From NCBI GenBank assembly GCA_027491155.1, contig JAIXWR010000033.1:124001-188000 (forward strand): a stretch of DNA of 64,000 nucleotides, in the 5' to 3' direction. Under the pieces are notes generated by a model that saw only the letters and a list, made by a program, of their open reading frames with translations, was not told where the DNA came from and did no database searches. Below are positions 9,047 through 19,300 of the stretch, piece by piece (the first letter of the stretch is position 1; every line of letters begins with the position of its first letter). A program made the position numbers and the translations under genes. This DNA comes from Verrucomicrobiaceae bacterium (GTDB taxonomy: Bacteria; Verrucomicrobiota; Verrucomicrobiia; Verrucomicrobiales; Akkermansiaceae).

Positions 9047-9805
9047 ATGCGGGAGAATGTCGCACGGGCATCGACCGCCGCGGAATCCGCTGCTACGGAT
9101 CGCTGCGTGGAGCCCGACTGGATGAAGATACTGCGCGACCCGGCCTGTGCGGCACCGTGGGTGATCCTCGAAGGACGCCCGGCGGTGGAAGCCGCTCTTG
9201 CCGGTTGGTGGGAGGTGTCCGGCGTGGTGATCGAGCAGGATCATCCCTGGGAGGTGCCGGCCTGGAGTGGATTGGAAGTCCGGCGGATGTCGCGGATCGA
9301 GTTGGCAGCGATGGGGTGTGCGGAACGCCACCGCGGGGTGATCGGGCTGGCGAGGATGCCGGCGGAGACCGGCGAGGTGGCCGGCTTTCTGAAATCGCTG
9401 CCTGACGATGCCCTGCTGCTGGTGCTGCCCCGGCCGGGCGACCCGCGGCTGGCGGGCGTGATGGCCGCGCGGGCCATGGAGCTCGGTGCGGCGGGTGTCC
9501 TTTTCGGGGCCGAGGGGATTTCGCCCTTTCATCCCGAGCTGGTGAACGCTTCGGGCGGCGCGGTGTTCCGTTTGCCGGTGCGGAGGGCGGACGGCGGGCA
9601 ACTCTTGCGTAGCCTGAAGGCGGCCGGGGTGGACTTGAGCGGGTGGGAAGCCGCGGCGGCACCGATCGCCGCACCGCCCGCGGCCGGCCGGCGGGCGCTG
9701 GTGGTGGGCGATGGCGAGGCGGGGCTCGGCCCGTTCTGGCAGGCCTTGTGCGACCGGCACGGCGGCGGGGGTTTGGAGGAGATCTTCCGGTCGATGGCTT
9801 CCTGA
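9047..9805 (+). CDS. TrmH/SpoU-family RNA 2'-O-methyltransferase-like
   Basis: A SpoU (SPOUT) class methylase-like protein of about 250 residues. The N-terminal part looks like the substrate-binding domain ([15 protein letters not shown]). The SPOUT core is recognisable in [46 protein letters not shown] and [13 protein letters not shown]. The motif-1 and motif-2 positions, usually DPxNxGxxxR and GxExxG, are degenerate: the arginine and part of the glycine pattern are altered, so activity is uncertain. Starts at 9020, 9047 and 9122 are all in frame. 9020 overlaps the divergent gene, so 9047 is a compromise and 9122 is also plausible. Confidence 0.7.
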   Translation: MRENVARASTAAESAATDRCVEPDWMKILRDPACAAPWVILEGRPAVEAALAGWWEVSGVVIEQDHPWEVPAWSGLEVRRMSRIELAAMGCAERHRGVIGLARMPAETGEVAGFLKSLPDDALLLVLPRPGDPRLAGVMAARAMELGAAGVLFGAEGISPFHPELVNASGGAVFRLPVRRADGGQLLRSLKAAGVDLSGWEAAAAPIAAPPAAGRRALVVGDGEAGLGPFWQALCDRHGGGGLEEIFRSMAS

Positions 9806-9877
9806 GCGCTTGCGGGTGGCTCCGCGCGCCTGTCCTGAAAATTCACTTGCAGGCGGATCGGAATTGGGAAAGAAAGC

Positions 9878-9909
9878 GCCCCCGCGTTCCCGGCGCGGGC
9901 TTGGTTTTT
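9878..9909 (+). terminator. Likely intrinsic terminator after the TrmH-like gene
   Basis: A GC-rich stem of GCC..CGCG against CGCGGGC, with a small bulge, is followed by TTGGTTTTT. It lies about 70 bp after the TrmH-like stop and just before the tRNA gene, so it would separate the two transcripts. Confidence 0.5.
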
Positions 9910-9919
9910 GCCAGGATAT

Positions 9920-9996
9920 CGGGGTGTGGCGCAGTCTGGTAGCGCGCTTCGTTCGGGACGAAGAGGCCGTGGGTTCGAATCCCGCCACCCCGACCA
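9920..9996 (+). tRNA. tRNA-Pro (anticodon CGG)
   Basis: A full cloverleaf is visible. The acceptor stem CGGGGTG pairs with CACCCCG and is followed by A and an encoded CCA. The D arm is GCGCAGTCTGGTAGCGC. The anticodon stem CTTCG/CGAAG encloses the loop TTCGGGA, giving anticodon CGG, which reads CCG. The T arm is GTGGGTTCGAATCCCGC. Everything to the right is accessory, so this tRNA is the likely left attachment site of the island. I did not find a second copy of its 3' end within the window. Confidence 0.95.
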
Positions 9997-10015
9997 CTTA
10001 TATTTGCTTGGAATC

Positions 10016-10038
10016 AGCCCCGCTCTAAGGGCTTTTTT
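10016..10038 (+). terminator. Intrinsic terminator after tRNA-Pro
   Basis: The stem AGCCC (10016-10020) pairs with GGGCT (10029-10033) across an 8-base loop and runs directly into a T6 tract. It lies 20 bp past the tRNA's encoded CCA, the expected position for terminating the tRNA transcript. Confidence 0.75.
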
Positions 10039-10263
10039 CGTCTCGGGGTGGAAACGCCGACTCCGGGGGCGAACGTGGAAATCCGACGAAATCCGGAAAA
10101 ATGGTGCATTTTTGGCAACTGCTCTGGCAACTATTTAAGAAATCTTAAGTATCTCCCCACAGCCGGTTCTGCGGTGGTTTGAGGAGCGAGTGAGGGTGGG
10201 ACGAGAGACCGAGGGCGGCACAATCTCCGTGCCAGCGGGCGTGACCGCGATCATACTGCCGCC

Positions 10264-10746
10264 ATGGCCTCGCCCTCTTCCAAGTCCCCGCCAACCAGTT
10301 TCCCGGAGTATGCCGTTCGTCGCGAAACGATCAGCCGTTACTTCGAGCCGCCGCTGCCACGGAGCACTTTCCATGATTTTGTGAACAAGGGAGTGATCAT
10401 CCCGATGAAAGGGATCCGCGGGTTCTACCTGCTCAACGCCTCGCTGCGCCGGCTGGGACTGCGGGAGGTGCCCAAGCTGCCGGAAGAACCGGCTGCGCGC
10501 TCGTTGGAGGATATTGTCCGCCTGGCGTTCAGCCTCATAGACCCGGAGCTGTTCCCGGCGCCCTCCTGGCTGTTGACTGTGGAGGAGCTGGACATAAAGG
10601 AAGCCGACCATGCGCGGCTGCTCGCAGACCAGCACCGGGAAGCAGTCACTGCGCTCGACGGCGCAGAATTGAAGATCGCCTACCTTGGTGGAGTGCTCGA
10701 TGCCCTGGTGATGATCGAAGAGGGCATGAAAGCTGGTCGGGAGTAA
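10264..10746 (+). CDS. Hypothetical protein, first gene of the island
   Basis: A 160-residue soluble, mostly helical protein not recognised. The N-terminal third (ETISRYFEPPLPRSTFHDFV) looks like a small helix-turn-helix or excisionase-type region, with a loop that would fit recognition of DNA. The rest is charged helices ending in KIAYLGGVLDALVMIEEGM. No catalytic motif is visible. It is the first gene after the tRNA, where mobile elements often carry regulators or excision factors, but this positional argument is only an inference. Codon use is GC-rich like the backbone. Confidence 0.5.
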   Translation: MASPSSKSPPTSFPEYAVRRETISRYFEPPLPRSTFHDFVNKGVIIPMKGIRGFYLLNASLRRLGLREVPKLPEEPAARSLEDIVRLAFSLIDPELFPAPSWLLTVEELDIKEADHARLLADQHREAVTALDGAELKIAYLGGVLDALVMIEEGMKAGRE

Positions 10747-11047
10747 GGGGAGGGGCAGGTTCCAAGGTTACCGTGGCTCGGGCTCAAAGCCTCCGGATGT
10801 CCGGTTGAGCCGTGTGAAATCGAATCTGACCCAGCGTAGAAATCTGATGGTGAGTGACCTATGTCTGTCAGAGCATCCTCGGCATGATCCGCCTAGTATT
10901 TGCCACTCGCCCAGCGCTTGTCTAAAATCCTAGCGTGTCTAACAGGTAAGCCGATCCCGCCTTACGTGACCAGGTTCTCACCCGCGCTGCCGGCACCCAC
11001 GGTTCCTGGTCCTCAAGTCCAGGCAGGCACTACCCTAGGTTAGCGCC
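10747..11047. other. Intergenic spacer, no gene seen
   Basis: About 300 bp with stop codons in all frames and no strong hairpin or repeat. It presumably carries the promoter for the downstream leader ORF and helicase. Nothing more specific can be supported. Confidence 0.4.
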
Positions 11048-11119
11048 ATGAGTTTCACCGATCTATTTGCGACCGCCCGGCGCAGGTGCCATCAATTCAA
11101 TTTCCCCCAAAGTCTATGA
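11048..11119 (+). CDS. 23-codon leader ORF overlapping the helicase start
   Basis: A short frame beginning MSFTDLFATARRR and ending in CTATGA, where its stop codon overlaps the ATG of the helicase at 11116 (ATGA arrangement). It may couple translation to the helicase, or be the left-over start of a deleted gene. No similarity is recognised. Its main value is that it supports 11116 rather than 11086 as the helicase start. Confidence 0.3.
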   Translation: MSFTDLFATARRRCHQFNFPQSL

Positions 11120-14100
11120 GCATTACCCTTCCATTCCGACATCTGTCCGTTCGCGTGCCCTGGCATGATGGGGGGTGGGAAGGTGCCGTCTGCAAGAAGC
11201 CGCTGAACAATAATGCGTGCCTTTGCTTGCGTGGCATCAGTGAAAACCGGGATGACTCGTGGGAAGCAGCAAACGCCGGCAAGGACTTCGCGGACCTTGG
11301 TGAGAAGCTTCCTCCGTGTGTCCGGGAGAGATCGGGTTTCATGTCCGGCACCGAATTGACCCTCAGCATCAGCCACAAGCTGGGGCACGATGAGGACTAC
11401 AAGCACCTCATGCCTACGCCGCTGGAGATGCCCCCATACTCGTTCCCGGGGTTGCCGTTCAGTTGGGTTAGTCGGGAGGGCGCGGCGGAGCGTGAGGAAA
11501 GACTGGGAATCGGCTACGTGGAGGATCGTGAGCCGATGGCGGGCTGGAAGGCAACCGGAAGCTGGGTTCTTGATGAGGAGAATCAGAAGGCATGCTTGAA
11601 GGCTTTCTGGAGCGCTATCCGGCCGGGTAGGTCGCTGGTGTTCTTCTACGCGAAAGCGATCCCGGGGATTGAAGACAACCGGCGGGTGCTTATCGGTGCG
11701 GCGCGGGTGAGCGAGCTAAAGGGACTAAGGAAATACATCCCGGGTGACCCGAACGGCACCGGTGCGTGGGTCTGGGAGATGCCGGTAACACACACGCTGC
11801 GCCCGGATTTTCACGATGGCTTCCTCATGCCGTATCATGAACTTCTGAAGAAATCCGGTGCGGACGGAGGGCTCGACTTGTCCGACTATGTCGCATTCGC
11901 GCCTGAAGAGCACCGGGCAGAGTTCAGCTACGTCACGGAGCACGTTACTGGCGATGCCGCCTTGGGTGCGCTTGAGGAAATGCGGCGCTGCATTGAGCGG
12001 TGCAAGAGCGTGACGACGGGTCCTTGGGGACGGGTCCTTTCCTGGATCAATGACCGGATCATCGATGTTCGCAAACAGCGGGGAGCTTGTCCCGGGCTTG
12101 GCGCTGCCCTTACTGCCTTCGGCATCAAGCAGGGTGAGATTTTGGCGGCCGAGCTGACGAGGGAAATTCCGGATGCGACGGACCCTTGGTTACGGGTTGA
12201 GGAGAGCTTCACTGACAGCAAGAACCTACCTCCTGAAATGCGAGCCCACATCACGGTCTCGCTTCGTAACAAGTGGGCTGTGATCAGACCCCGGAAGGCA
12301 TATTTGCGCCTGCTGTCGCGTCTCGCGCTTTCTTCGGATCAGGCGTCGGTGTTGTGGCAGAAAGCTGACCGCATGGAAGCCGGAATCGTGGAAGATGAGG
12401 ATGCACTTCTGAGGAACCCATACTTGATCTGCGAACGGTGGACCCAGCCCTACGCCAAGGTGACTACTTCCACGGACGAACGGGGCAAGGAGGCGGAAAC
12501 GGTGAAAGTGATCCCTCCTCCGACATTCTGGACAGTGGATCGTGCGGTCTACCTGGGGCAGGCCTTGGCCAAGCATCATCCACTGCCGGGGCCCGAGCCT
12601 GCCTGGGAGTCGGATGACTCCAGGCGGATCCGTGCACTACTAGGCCACATACTGCGAGCGGCGGAACGCGAAGGCCATGCTGCGCTTCCGCTCCAGCTCC
12701 TCGTCGATCGGGCCAACGCTCTCGCCATTGAGCCGCCGGTTCAAGTTGACGAGGATTTTATCGCCGCAATGCAGCTGATTTGGGAAGCCGAACAAGAAGC
12801 TGCTGTGGAGGAGAACGAGGCCGAGGACGAGCCGGGGGAGCCGGAACTGGTTTTCCATTCATTGGCAGATGGATCCTCTCTCGTGCAGACCCTCCAACGG
12901 GAAGTGGTTACGAGGGAGATTCGGAATTTGACTCGTCGCGTGCGCAGGCTGCCGCGTCTGAGAGTAAATGCGGATTGGGCGGCCCTGCTAAACGAACACC
13001 TTCCCAAGCACGACGGCTCGGAGAGGGAGCGGAAAGCGCGAGAAGAGAAGGCTTCTGCCCTTGCCGAGATTTGCGCATCGCGGTTCTCGGTACTGGTCGG
13101 ACCGGCAGGTACGGGTAAAACCAGCATCCTCCGCACGCTGCTCGGAGAGCCGGGGATTCGCAGCCAAGGAGTGCTTCTGCTGGCACCTACCGGTAAGGCC
13201 CGCGTGCGCATGCAGACGGAAGCGCGTCATCCCGCGAAGACGATCGCGCAGTTCCTCCTGCCGTTGCAGCGCTACAACGGCCATACGGGTGACTACTCGA
13301 TCAACAGGGATGCAGAAGGCGTTAGCCGGTTCAAGACGGTGGTCGTGGATGAAGCTTCCATGCTAACCGAAGATCAGCTTGCAGCGCTGCTGGATGCAGT
13401 CAAAGCAGCCGAACGCGTCATCCTGGTGGGTGACCCGGGACAACTGCCGCCTATTGGAGTGGGCCGGCCGTTCGCAGACTTGGTCGCGGCGTTGAAGCCT
13501 GAGGTGGACTGCTGGCCGTGTGTTTCAAAGGGATATGCGGAACTTACTCAACGGATGCGGCAGGACCAGAAGGAGGGCATCCAGCCCCTGGATCTTCGGC
13601 TTGCGGAGTTTTTCAGTGGACGTGTTGCCGACGATGGGATCCTTCACCAGCTTGAATTGGAACCCGATGATGACCGGGTGCGCTGTGTGCGGTGGGACGA
13701 CACTGGGGATTTTAGGGCGAAGCTCCAAAAGGTGTTGCAGGAGGAATTTGCACTTCCATCCGGTGACCTATCCGCACTCTGCGGTACCCTTGGCGGTGTT
13801 GCTAGCCACGGGAAATGGTACTTCAATCGCGGTGCCGAGAAAAGTCTTGATGACTGGCAAATCCTTGCGCCCATGAACCTTGCTCCGGCTGGCACGGAAG
13901 AGCTAAACCGGTTCCTGCATTCGGCGATGCGGGGTAGTATGGTGAAGTACGCCAGCGGGATGCAGGACTTGAAGTTCCGGACCCTAAAGCCTCTTGGGGC
14001 CCAGCAGATCGTCTATGGCAGCAAGGTGATCAACACGGTCAATCGCCCCCACGACAGGGGCTATGTCTGGCCACATCAGGCTGAAGACGGCAGCACGCCG

Positions 14101-14991
14101 CTCCTTTATTTGGCTAATGGTGAGATCGGCATGGTGACTGGCCGGACATACCTGGCCAAAGACGGTAGCACCCCATGGTTCCCTAAGCAGATTGAAGTCT
14201 GTTTTTCGTCCCAACCTGGCTTCGCGTATTCATTTTTGGCAAAGGGGTTTGGGGATGAGGGTGACGCGCCTCTTCAGCTGGCGTACGCGATCACGGTCCA
14301 CAAATCCCAAGGGAGCGAGTTCAAAAAGACCTTCATCGTCTTGCCCAAGTCCGCAGCGACACTGTCCCGGGAGCTGCTCTACACGGCTCTGACGCGACAT
14401 AAGAACAAGGTGATCCTACTCCATGAGGGCGACATTCGTGAGCTGGCGCGATGGGCGTCCGGTTCCGCGTCCGCGACGGCAAAGCGATTCACAACCGTGA
14501 ACTTGGAGGAGGACAAGACCCGGCGTCCCCAGCCTGTAAAGGTCAAGCACCCGTCAACTGGCCGGGAGGGATGGTACGAAAGCTATCTCATACACCGCAC
14601 CCGCAGCGGCATTCTTGTCGCATCAAAGGCGGAGGTCGCCGTTGCTAATGAATTGGACTACGCCCGCGAGAAGCGTTGGCTGGATTTTACTTACGAGGAG
14701 CGACTGGTGGCGGCCGATGGATCCAGCAGGCTTCCGGACTTCACGATCCGGGACAGCCTCGGGCGAACCTTTTACTGGGAGCATTGCGGAATGCCGGACG
14801 ATCCTGGCTATGCCGAGAATTGGCAAAAGAAGCTCGCTTGGTATTCGAGCCAGGGGATCCAAGAGTGGCATGAGACGGATCATCCTGATGGCCAGTTGAT
14901 TGTGACCCGAGATTCTGGAGGTCGGCTCGACTCCGAATCTGTGAAGAAGCTAGTGCGGCAGCTGTTCGGCCCTACTACCTACAGGGGTTGA
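11116..14991 (+). CDS. Large RecD-like helicase with C-terminal nuclease-like domain
   Basis: A 1291-residue protein. Residues 1 to about 560 are a family-specific N-terminal region without recognised motifs. A superfamily 1B (RecD-like) helicase core follows: Walker A GPAGTGKT near residue 661, Walker B VVVDEASM near 742, GDPGQLPPIGVG, and the UvrD_C_2 block AYAITVHKSQGSEF followed by LLYTALTRHKN. The last 150 residues contain SKAEVAVANEL, RLPDFTI and YWEHCGM, an arrangement resembling a PD-(D/E)xK nuclease, although the final lysine is replaced. It likely unwinds and perhaps cuts DNA. The start is chosen by overlap with the leader ORF. It directly precedes BREX in the same orientation, but with a 234-bp gap. 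Confidence 0.8.
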   Translation: MSITLPFRHLSVRVPWHDGGWEGAVCKKPLNNNACLCLRGISENRDDSWEAANAGKDFADLGEKLPPCVRERSGFMSGTELTLSISHKLGHDEDYKHLMPTPLEMPPYSFPGLPFSWVSREGAAEREERLGIGYVEDREPMAGWKATGSWVLDEENQKACLKAFWSAIRPGRSLVFFYAKAIPGIEDNRRVLIGAARVSELKGLRKYIPGDPNGTGAWVWEMPVTHTLRPDFHDGFLMPYHELLKKSGADGGLDLSDYVAFAPEEHRAEFSYVTEHVTGDAALGALEEMRRCIERCKSVTTGPWGRVLSWINDRIIDVRKQRGACPGLGAALTAFGIKQGEILAAELTREIPDATDPWLRVEESFTDSKNLPPEMRAHITVSLRNKWAVIRPRKAYLRLLSRLALSSDQASVLWQKADRMEAGIVEDEDALLRNPYLICERWTQPYAKVTTSTDERGKEAETVKVIPPPTFWTVDRAVYLGQALAKHHPLPGPEPAWESDDSRRIRALLGHILRAAEREGHAALPLQLLVDRANALAIEPPVQVDEDFIAAMQLIWEAEQEAAVEENEAEDEPGEPELVFHSLADGSSLVQTLQREVVTREIRNLTRRVRRLPRLRVNADWAALLNEHLPKHDGSERERKAREEKASALAEICASRFSVLVGPAGTGKTSILRTLLGEPGIRSQGVLLLAPTGKARVRMQTEARHPAKTIAQFLLPLQRYNGHTGDYSINRDAEGVSRFKTVVVDEASMLTEDQLAALLDAVKAAERVILVGDPGQLPPIGVGRPFADLVAALKPEVDCWPCVSKGYAELTQRMRQDQKEGIQPLDLRLAEFFSGRVADDGILHQLELEPDDDRVRCVRWDDTGDFRAKLQKVLQEEFALPSGDLSALCGTLGGVASHGKWYFNRGAEKSLDDWQILAPMNLAPAGTEELNRFLHSAMRGSMVKYASGMQDLKFRTLKPLGAQQIVYGSKVINTVNRPHDRGYVWPHQAEDGSTPLLYLANGEIGMVTGRTYLAKDGSTPWFPKQIEVCFSSQPGFAYSFLAKGFGDEGDAPLQLAYAITVHKSQGSEFKKTFIVLPKSAATLSRELLYTALTRHKNKVILLHEGDIRELARWASGSASATAKRFTTVNLEEDKTRRPQPVKVKHPSTGREGWYESYLIHRTRSGILVASKAEVAVANELDYAREKRWLDFTYEERLVAADGSSRLPDFTIRDSLGRTFYWEHCGMPDDPGYAENWQKKLAWYSSQGIQEWHETDHPDGQLIVTRDSGGRLDSESVKKLVRQLFGPTTYRG

Positions 14992-15225
14992 GTCAGAGTG
15001 ACTGGAAGCTGATGATCTTCGCAGTTTATTGAAAAATAAAGGGTTGCGAAAATCCGAGGTATTCGGCGGCCCGGGTGCCTAATCATCTTGCCGCTGACCG
15101 GGGGGGGCGAGGTAGCCTTGGGCGACTTGCGAGGGGCATATCGGGAACTCTGGCCGAGCCCCGCGTTTGTCCTACCCCGACCCTCACATTCCCTGTTCTT
15201 TAGCCATCGTTTGCCTCCCCCAGCC
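14992..15225 (+). promoter_or_regulatory. Probable BREX operon control region
   Basis: A 234-bp gap between the helicase stop and brxA. It contains an AT-rich stretch with a short palindrome TTTATT-GAAA-AATAAA at 15025-15040, unusual in this GC-rich context. No gene is convincing here: the in-frame ATG at 15088 would only add a long non-homologous tail to BrxA. The BREX promoter is most likely in this segment, but no -35/-10 pair is clear enough to place. Confidence 0.35.
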
Positions 15226-15825
15226 TTGTCCACCCAACCGATTTACACAGCCACCCTGACCACCGGCTCTTTGAAGCCGCGGGAGAGCCGTGTCGTCGCC
15301 GGACTGCTGCTGGAGGGCGTGTCGGAGGCGGAGTGGAAGAGTGCCATCCAGGAGAAGAACATTCTCCAGACCCGCGCACCCGCATCCTCCCTGACCCTTG
15401 CAAGGCTCCTCCGGGCTCGTTTGGAGTGCTTCGACGGGCCGCTGTGGCTCATGGTGAGGGATGGCGACAAGCTGCTCGCCACCCAAGCGCTTCTGGCTTG
15501 TTCGGTGAAGCAAAGCGCCCTGTTGAGGGACTTCATGAACCTCGCCCTCCGCGACGAATACCGCATGTTCCGGCCGTCGCTGGCCCCCGCGGTCTGGTCG
15601 TCTTTCCTCGACGGCTGCCGCAGCAGGGATCCTGCCATGCCGGAGTGGTCGGAGAGCACCCGGGACCGCCTCCGCTCAACCGTCTATCAGATCCTGGCCC
15701 AAGCGGGCTACCTCGCCGACACCTCTTCGCGGACGCTCAAGCCCGTGACCATCATTCCCCAGCTCACCGCCTACCTTCAGGAGAAAGGAGAGCACCAACT
15801 CCTGCGTTGCCTGCAACTGCCATGA
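15226..15825 (+). CDS. brxA: BREX protein BrxA (DUF1819)
   Basis: A 199-residue DUF1819 protein, the first gene of BREX type 1 operons. BrxA is a small DNA-binding protein needed for BREX function in characterised systems. The family-like opening YTATLTTGSLKPRESRVVA is visible right after the start. The reading frame extends to an ATG at 15088, but that adds about 46 residues absent from the family. A TTG at 15226 (TTG at 15211 is the other option) gives the normal length of about 200. Its stop overlaps the brxB start (ATGA). Confidence 0.85.
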   Translation: MSTQPIYTATLTTGSLKPRESRVVAGLLLEGVSEAEWKSAIQEKNILQTRAPASSLTLARLLRARLECFDGPLWLMVRDGDKLLATQALLACSVKQSALLRDFMNLALRDEYRMFRPSLAPAVWSSFLDGCRSRDPAMPEWSESTRDRLRSTVYQILAQAGYLADTSSRTLKPVTIIPQLTAYLQEKGEHQLLRCLQLP

Positions 15826-16394
15826 CCGAGAAGCTCCAAGAGCGCCTGAACCAGATCGTGCCGAGGATCACCTCGGACGGCTTCCTGCGTACCACCGGCA
15901 TCGGGAACGAGGTCGCCTTCTACATCTTCGACTACCCCGCCGAGGAAGAGCTGAAGGTCCGCGATTACCTCACCTTTCTCACCGGGCACCTGGCCAAGAA
16001 GCACCCGGACATCCGAGTGAAGCACGTGAACTTGTTCGAGGTGGTCATCCAGTCGCTGGAGGCCCGGGGCTTCCTTGAGAAATCCTTCGAGAAGCAGAAG
16101 AAGGACGGAGATAAGGCTTTGCGCGGCACGCTGGAGCGCCAGTTCGAGGGCCCGAAGCTTGCCGCGGCCTTTGCCGAGCGGGTGAACCCCGACGAGACCG
16201 ACCTCATCCTCGTGTCCGGGATCGGCAGCGCCTACCCAATCGTCCGCACCCACAATCTGCTCTCCGCTCTCCAACCCAAGTTGGGCACAACCCCTTTGGT
16301 GGTGTTCTACCCCGGAGTCTACGACGGCAAGTATGTCCGCCTCTTCGGGAAGCTCCAAGGACCCTACTACCGCGCTTTCAAGCTCGTTCCCTGA
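15822..16394 (+). CDS. brxB: BREX protein BrxB (DUF1788)
   Basis: A 190-residue DUF1788 protein. It shows the family's characteristic order: an N-terminal GNEVAFYIFDYPAEEELKVR, a central helix-rich stretch, then the buried strands LILVSGIGSAYPIVRTHNLL and PLVVFYPGVYDG. BrxB is a conserved structural component required for BREX defence, of unknown biochemical activity. It overlaps brxA by 4 bp and sits 2 bp from brxC, so translation is coupled. The longer frame reaching back to 15333 is a shadow across brxA. Confidence 0.92.
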   Translation: MTEKLQERLNQIVPRITSDGFLRTTGIGNEVAFYIFDYPAEEELKVRDYLTFLTGHLAKKHPDIRVKHVNLFEVVIQSLEARGFLEKSFEKQKKDGDKALRGTLERQFEGPKLAAAFAERVNPDETDLILVSGIGSAYPIVRTHNLLSALQPKLGTTPLVVFYPGVYDGKYVRLFGKLQGPYYRAFKLVP

Positions 16395-16396
16395 CC

Positions 16397-19300
16397 ATGA
16401 TGACCATCCGCGAATTCTTTGAACGTGACATCACCCGCCCGATCAACGGCGTCGTCAAAGCCGACCAGCAGGACGACGGGTCGATCTGGCACGAGCTGGA
16501 CGAGTTCGTCGTCACCCACGAATTGGACAAGCATCTCCACAAGTTCATCAGCAACTACCTGGCGGTCGCCGACAACCTGAACAACCCCGAATACGCCGGG
16601 AAGATCGGGGTCTGGATCTCGGGATTCTTTGGCTCCGGTAAATCCCACTTCCTCAAGGTCCTCTCCTACGTGATGGGAAACCGGTCCCTTCAGGTGGACG
16701 GGCAGGTGAAGCGCACGGCGGAATTCTTCGAGTCGAAGATCAAGGATCCGATGTTCTACGCCGACATCAAGCGGGCGGTCGCGTTCCCCACCGATGTCAT
16801 CCTCTTCAACATCGAGACGAAATCCGATCACGCCAACAGCCGCGACGCCATCCTCTCGGTCTTGCTACGGATGCTCAACGAGCTGCAAGGCTACTCGGGG
16901 CACCCGCCTCACATCGCCCACATGGAGCGTCACCTTGACGAGCGCGGAAAGCTCACGGCGTTCCATGAGGCCTTCCTGGAGGCCACCGGGAAGACCTGGC
17001 ACTCGGAGAGGGACGCCTTCGACTTCTACGGCGACGAGATGATCGCGGCGCTGTCCAAGGCCCTTGGCCAGTCCATCGAGGCCTCGACCAAGTGGTACAA
17101 TACCGCGGAGTCGAACTTCTCCCTCACCGTCGAGAATTTCTGCCTCTGGGTGAAGGAATACCTCGACCGGAAGGGACCGGATCACCGCCTGCTGTTCTTC
17201 GCGGACGAGGTCGGGGCGTTCATCGGCAAGGACTCCCAGCTGATGCTGAACCTCCAGACCATCACCGAGACCCTCGGTACCACCTGCGGCGGCCGGGCCT
17301 GGATCATCATCACCTCCCAAGAGGACATCGACACCGTCATCGGCGAGATGAGCCGGACCCGGGTGAACGACTTCTCCCGGATCACCGCCCGCTTCACCAC
17401 CCGCATGTCGCTCTCCAGCGCGAACGTCGACGAGGTCCTCCGCGTCCGGCTGCTGGCGAAGCGCGAGGTCGGCACGAAGTTCCTGGAGAATCTCTACGGG
17501 GAGAAGGGCGACATCATCCGCAACCAGCTCACCTTCGGCGCGACCAAGATGAGCATGAAGTCCTACGCGGACGCCGCCGACTTCGCCGCCACCTACCCGT
17601 TCATCCCTTACCAGTTCCAGCTGCTCCAGAAGATCTTCGAGGCCATCCGCAAGGCCGGCGCCACCGGCATGCACCTGGCACGCGGGGAGCGCTCCCTGCT
17701 CGATGCCTTCCAGTCCGCTGCCACCCAGATCAACGACTGCGAGCCCGGCGTCCTCGTCCCGCTCTACCGCTTCTACCCGTCGATCGAGAATTTCCTCGAT
17801 ACCGCCGTCAAGCTGACCATCGAGCAGGCGGCCACCAACCACGCGCTGGAGGATTACGACGTCCGCATCCTCGAAGTCCTCTTCCTGATCCGCTACGTGG
17901 ACGAGGTGAAGGGTAACATCGACAACCTGATCGCCCTTTGCATGGAGGAGATCGATGGTAACCGCGCAAATCTCCGCCGGAAGATCGAAGCCAGCCTTTT
18001 GCGCTTGGAGAACCAGAATCTTGTCAACCGCAACGGCGACGACTTCTCCTTCTTCACCAACGAGGAGCAGGACGTGAAGCGCGAGATCAAGGCCCAGGAA
18101 ATCGATTCCGGGGCCGAGGCCAAGCTACTCGGCGACCTGATCTTCGACGAGGTCCTCAAAGAGCAGCGCAAGCACCGCTACTCGCCCAACGGCAAGGATT
18201 TCGTGTTCAACCGCATCTGCGACGGTCACCCCTACGGGAACCGGGCCGAGAATGCCATCGTCGTCCATGCCATCACCCCGCTCAACGACGACTACCACCT
18301 CTACGATGCCCCCCGCTGCACCCTCGATAGTACGACCGATGGCGGTCAGCTCATCCTGAAGATCGCCGACCATGAGTCGCTTGCCCGCGAGGCCCGGCTC
18401 TACCTCCAGACCGAGCGCTACATCGGCCGGAAGAGCGACGGGACCCAGCAGTCCTCCACCCAGAGGATCTTGCGCGAGTTCGCGGAGGACAACCGCACAC
18501 GCCGGGAGCGCCTTGTCACCACCATGACGGAGCTGGTGGGGCAGGCCGAGTTCTTTGCAGGGGGGCAACAGTTCAGGCCCAAGTCCTCCTCGCCGGTGAC
18601 CGCGATCGGAGAGGCGCTGGAGTATCTGATTCAGAACACCTTCTCCAAGATGGGCTACCTCAAGCACCTCGTCTCGGACCCCCTGAAAGAGATCCAGGCC
18701 GTCTTACGGACCAATGACATCGGCCAGCAAACGCTCACCCTCCAGACCGAGGAAGGAAATCCCAAGGCCATCCAGGAGCTGCGGACCTACCTTCAGCTCT
18801 GCGCCCAGACCAGCAAGCAAGTTGTGCTTCACGAGCTGGTGGAGGAGCGCTTCTCCAACCGTCCCTATGGCTGGCCTTCCTACGAGACCATCCTGCTGGT
18901 CGCCCGCCTGCTCGTGATCGGGGAGGTCCACTTGATCCGCGCCGGCACACGCGTCCCGCTGGACCGGGCCTACGACGAGCTGACCTCCACCGCGAAGTGG
19001 CGGCAGATCACAGTGCTCCAGCGCAAGATCACCGACCCGGGCGAACTACAGAAAGCCAGGAAGCTCGGGCAGGACCTGTTCGGCCCCATGGGACCGGACA
19101 ACGAGGAGCAGCTCCACGCCCACCTCCATTCCCAGCTCAAGACCTGGAGCGACGCCCTGCTGCAGTTCAAGCCGCTCGCCGAGACCGGCAACTACCCCGG
19201 CGGGCCGGTGATCGAGTCCGGGCTGCCGATGCTCGCCAGGCTGCTGGCCGAGACCGACCCCTTCAAGTTCCTGCAAAGCTTCCTCGCCCGGAAGGACGAC

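Noticed and set aside
9908-10138. Apparent 76-residue ORF starting [16 protein letters not shown]
   Set aside because: The first part is a translation of the tRNA-Pro gene, a well-known source of spurious proteins, and the rest is untypical.
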